A stretch of DNA of 7,398 nt from JAFAQB01 sp046724555. GTDB taxonomy: Archaea > Thermoproteota > Nitrososphaeria > Nitrososphaerales > Nitrososphaeraceae. A program made the position numbers and the translations under genes. The stretch's first letter is position 1; each line of letters opens with the position of its first letter. Positions 6,643 through 7,398 of the stretch are shown in pieces. The notes under the pieces were generated by a model. It did not search any database. It was not told where the DNA came from and saw only the letters and a list, made by a program, of their open reading frames with translations. The stretch is from contig JBKOWU010000129.1 in the NCBI GenBank assembly GCA_046724555.1, forward strand, positions 1 through 7,398, written 5' to 3'.

Positions 6643-6753
6643 TTATGGTAGGAATGGTGGCAGCTGGGGAAGCTTTGGAAATCCTGGAATCTGCGGCAAT
6701 TCTGGTATTGGTCCTAATCCAGGAGGTTGAATTTGGTCTTCTGAAGAGGAAAA
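6643..6753 (-). pseudogene. Start-less proline-rich reading frame, likely gene relic
   Basis: On the minus strand, between TAA at 6754-6756 and TAA at 6643-6645, 36 codons read FSSSEDQIQPPG and then a run with proline at every third place: PIPELPQIPGFP, KLPQLPPFLP. CCN codons stand exactly 9 bases apart from 6703 down to 6658 (six in a row). No ATG or GTG is present and the single TTG is in the middle of the repeat. The regular spacing suggests selection on this frame at some time, so it looks like the C-terminal end of a lost or frameshifted gene. A plus-strand frame from the ATG at 6645 to TAA at 6779 (44 residues, hydrophobic) overlaps it and is probably a shadow. Confidence 0.4.
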
Positions 6754-6914
6754 TTAACCGAGTTTACATTGCTTATTAAAATGGTCGCTGAATTCGGAAG
6801 TTTTACAGGAGTGCAAGAAAAGATATGGAGGGTCTCTGTCTAGCTAGAAAAATCAATTTACGTGTTAATAAATAATAGCTATTGGTCTGGACAGGGAGAG
6901 GGCAAAGTACAAAG

Positions 6915-6921
6915 TATATTA
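6915..6921 (+). promoter_or_regulatory. TATA box of the CBS-domain gene
   Basis: TATATTA, preceded by AAAG, is centred about 37 bases before the ATG at 6955, giving a leader of roughly ten bases. Confidence 0.45.
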
Positions 6922-6954
6922 AAAATCTTGTTTTAGTTATATGCTAGAAAATGT

Positions 6955-7398
6955 ATGACAACAATGACATCAGTAGGCGAAATAATGACCAAAAAGCTCG
7001 AAACTATTGCAATATCAAATTCAGCTCAAGAAGCAGCAAAGAAGATGAGAGACAAGAACGTAAGTTCACTACTAGTAATTGATAATAACAATAACACTAG
7101 TAAACCAATAGGAATAGTGACTGAACGAGACTTGGTAAGAAAGGTATGTGTTAATGATGCAAGTAGCAAACATACTATGGTACAAGAGGTAACATCTTCT
7201 CCTTTAATTACTATTGATGCCATATCATCAGTAGAAGTAGCCGCAGATATAATGACACAGAATAAAGTAAGACATTTACTTGTTGTAGAGGATAACGATA
7301 TCAACAAACCTCTTGGTATAATTACTCCTGGAGACTTTACTGACTATTTGAAAGAAAATTTGAATATAGATGATGTAAATGCCAAGATAATAGAATCT
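6955..7398 (+). CDS. Two-CBS-domain (Bateman module) protein, 3' end cut by window edge
   Basis: The frame opens after a TAG at 6934-6936 with ATG at 6955 (a second ATG is at 6964) and stays open to the last base, 148 codons. CBS domain 1 covers about 5-63 (SVGEIMTKK, then LLVID and GIVTERDLVRKV), and domain 2 about 76-133 (VQEVTSSPLITID, MTQNKVRHLLVVE, GIITPGDFTDYL). A CBS pair binds adenine nucleotides in its cleft; the TERD motif in domain 1 and the Thr/Asp in GIITPGD fit nucleotide binding. Archaeal stand-alone CBS pairs are about 130-160 residues, so nearly all of the protein may be here unless another domain follows. Asn runs (DNNNNTS) replace a loop in domain 1. Probably a cytoplasmic energy-state sensor; its partner is unknown. 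Confidence 0.9.
   Translation, partial: MTTMTSVGEIMTKKLETIAISNSAQEAAKKMRDKNVSSLLVIDNNNNTSKPIGIVTERDLVRKVCVNDASSKHTMVQEVTSSPLITIDAISSVEVAADIMTQNKVRHLLVVEDNDINKPLGIITPGDFTDYLKENLNIDDVNAKIIES

Larger units (their letters stand above)
6413..6954. other. 542-base stretch without an intact gene
   Basis: Between the ZIP gene and the CBS gene. Bases 6413-6640 are AT-rich with only short frames. Bases 6643-6753 hold the proline-rich relic listed separately. From 6754 to about 6910 I see nothing coding on either strand. No tRNA-like or repeat array is visible. Confidence 0.6.

Noticed and set aside
6645..6779. Plus-strand 44-residue frame from an ATG
   Set aside because: It lies opposite the proline-rich minus frame; its Leu/Val/Glu content is explained by that repeat, and no promoter or ribosome site fits.
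7026..7307. 93-residue minus-strand open frame
   Set aside because: It is the shadow of the CBS-domain gene, whose plus frame shows clear domain motifs.

Overview
The window is AT-rich DNA and most likely comes from an ammonia-oxidising archaeon of the class Nitrososphaeria, possibly close to Candidatus Nitrosocosmicus. This is inferred from gene content and style; no rRNA or other marker gene is present. The supporting signs are archaeal TATA boxes about 22-35 bases before start codons, little Shine-Dalgarno signal, TTG starts, secreted proteins full of Thr/Asn/Ser/Gln runs coded by triplet repeats, a tiny C2H2 zinc-finger protein, and a DtxR-type regulator beside a ZIP transporter.

Left part (1-2944). 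A plus-strand gene, cut at the left edge, codes for a Ser/Thr-rich protein with a dense methionine cluster (1-801). Facing it on the minus strand is a two-gene unit. A P-loop kinase (2703-2158) is followed by an aminoglycoside-phosphotransferase-like protein (2143-1046). The conserved first 92 codons of the latter are open and intact but have no in-frame ATG, GTG or TTG. These two domains are often fused in one protein, in the opposite order; here they are separate and meet at a (TTG)11 microsatellite and a GGAGAA-type repeat. Upstream of the kinase, also on the minus strand, is a 47-residue single C2H2 zinc-finger protein (2944-2801).

Middle part (3121-4742). Two exported proteins diverge from a 251-base promoter region: a PepSY-like protein with a Gly/Met/His-rich tail (minus) and a small Ig-like protein with a good signal peptide and two cysteines (plus). 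The PepSY gene appears to have a one-base shift inside its signal-peptide coding region.

Right part (4743-7398). A metal-dependent DtxR/MntR-family repressor (minus) diverges from a ZIP metal transporter (plus). Between them lies a perfect 16-base dyad that closely matches the known DtxR operator, with a weaker second copy 42 bases on, just ahead of the transporter TATA box. This is the clearest functional unit in the window: a metal-sensing switch for a metal importer. After the transporter comes a 542-base stretch without an intact gene, which holds a start-less proline-rich reading-frame relic with a 9-base period. The window ends in a two-CBS-domain protein that has an ATG and a promoter but runs off the right edge.

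I see no rRNA, tRNA, CRISPR array, insertion sequence or phage gene.
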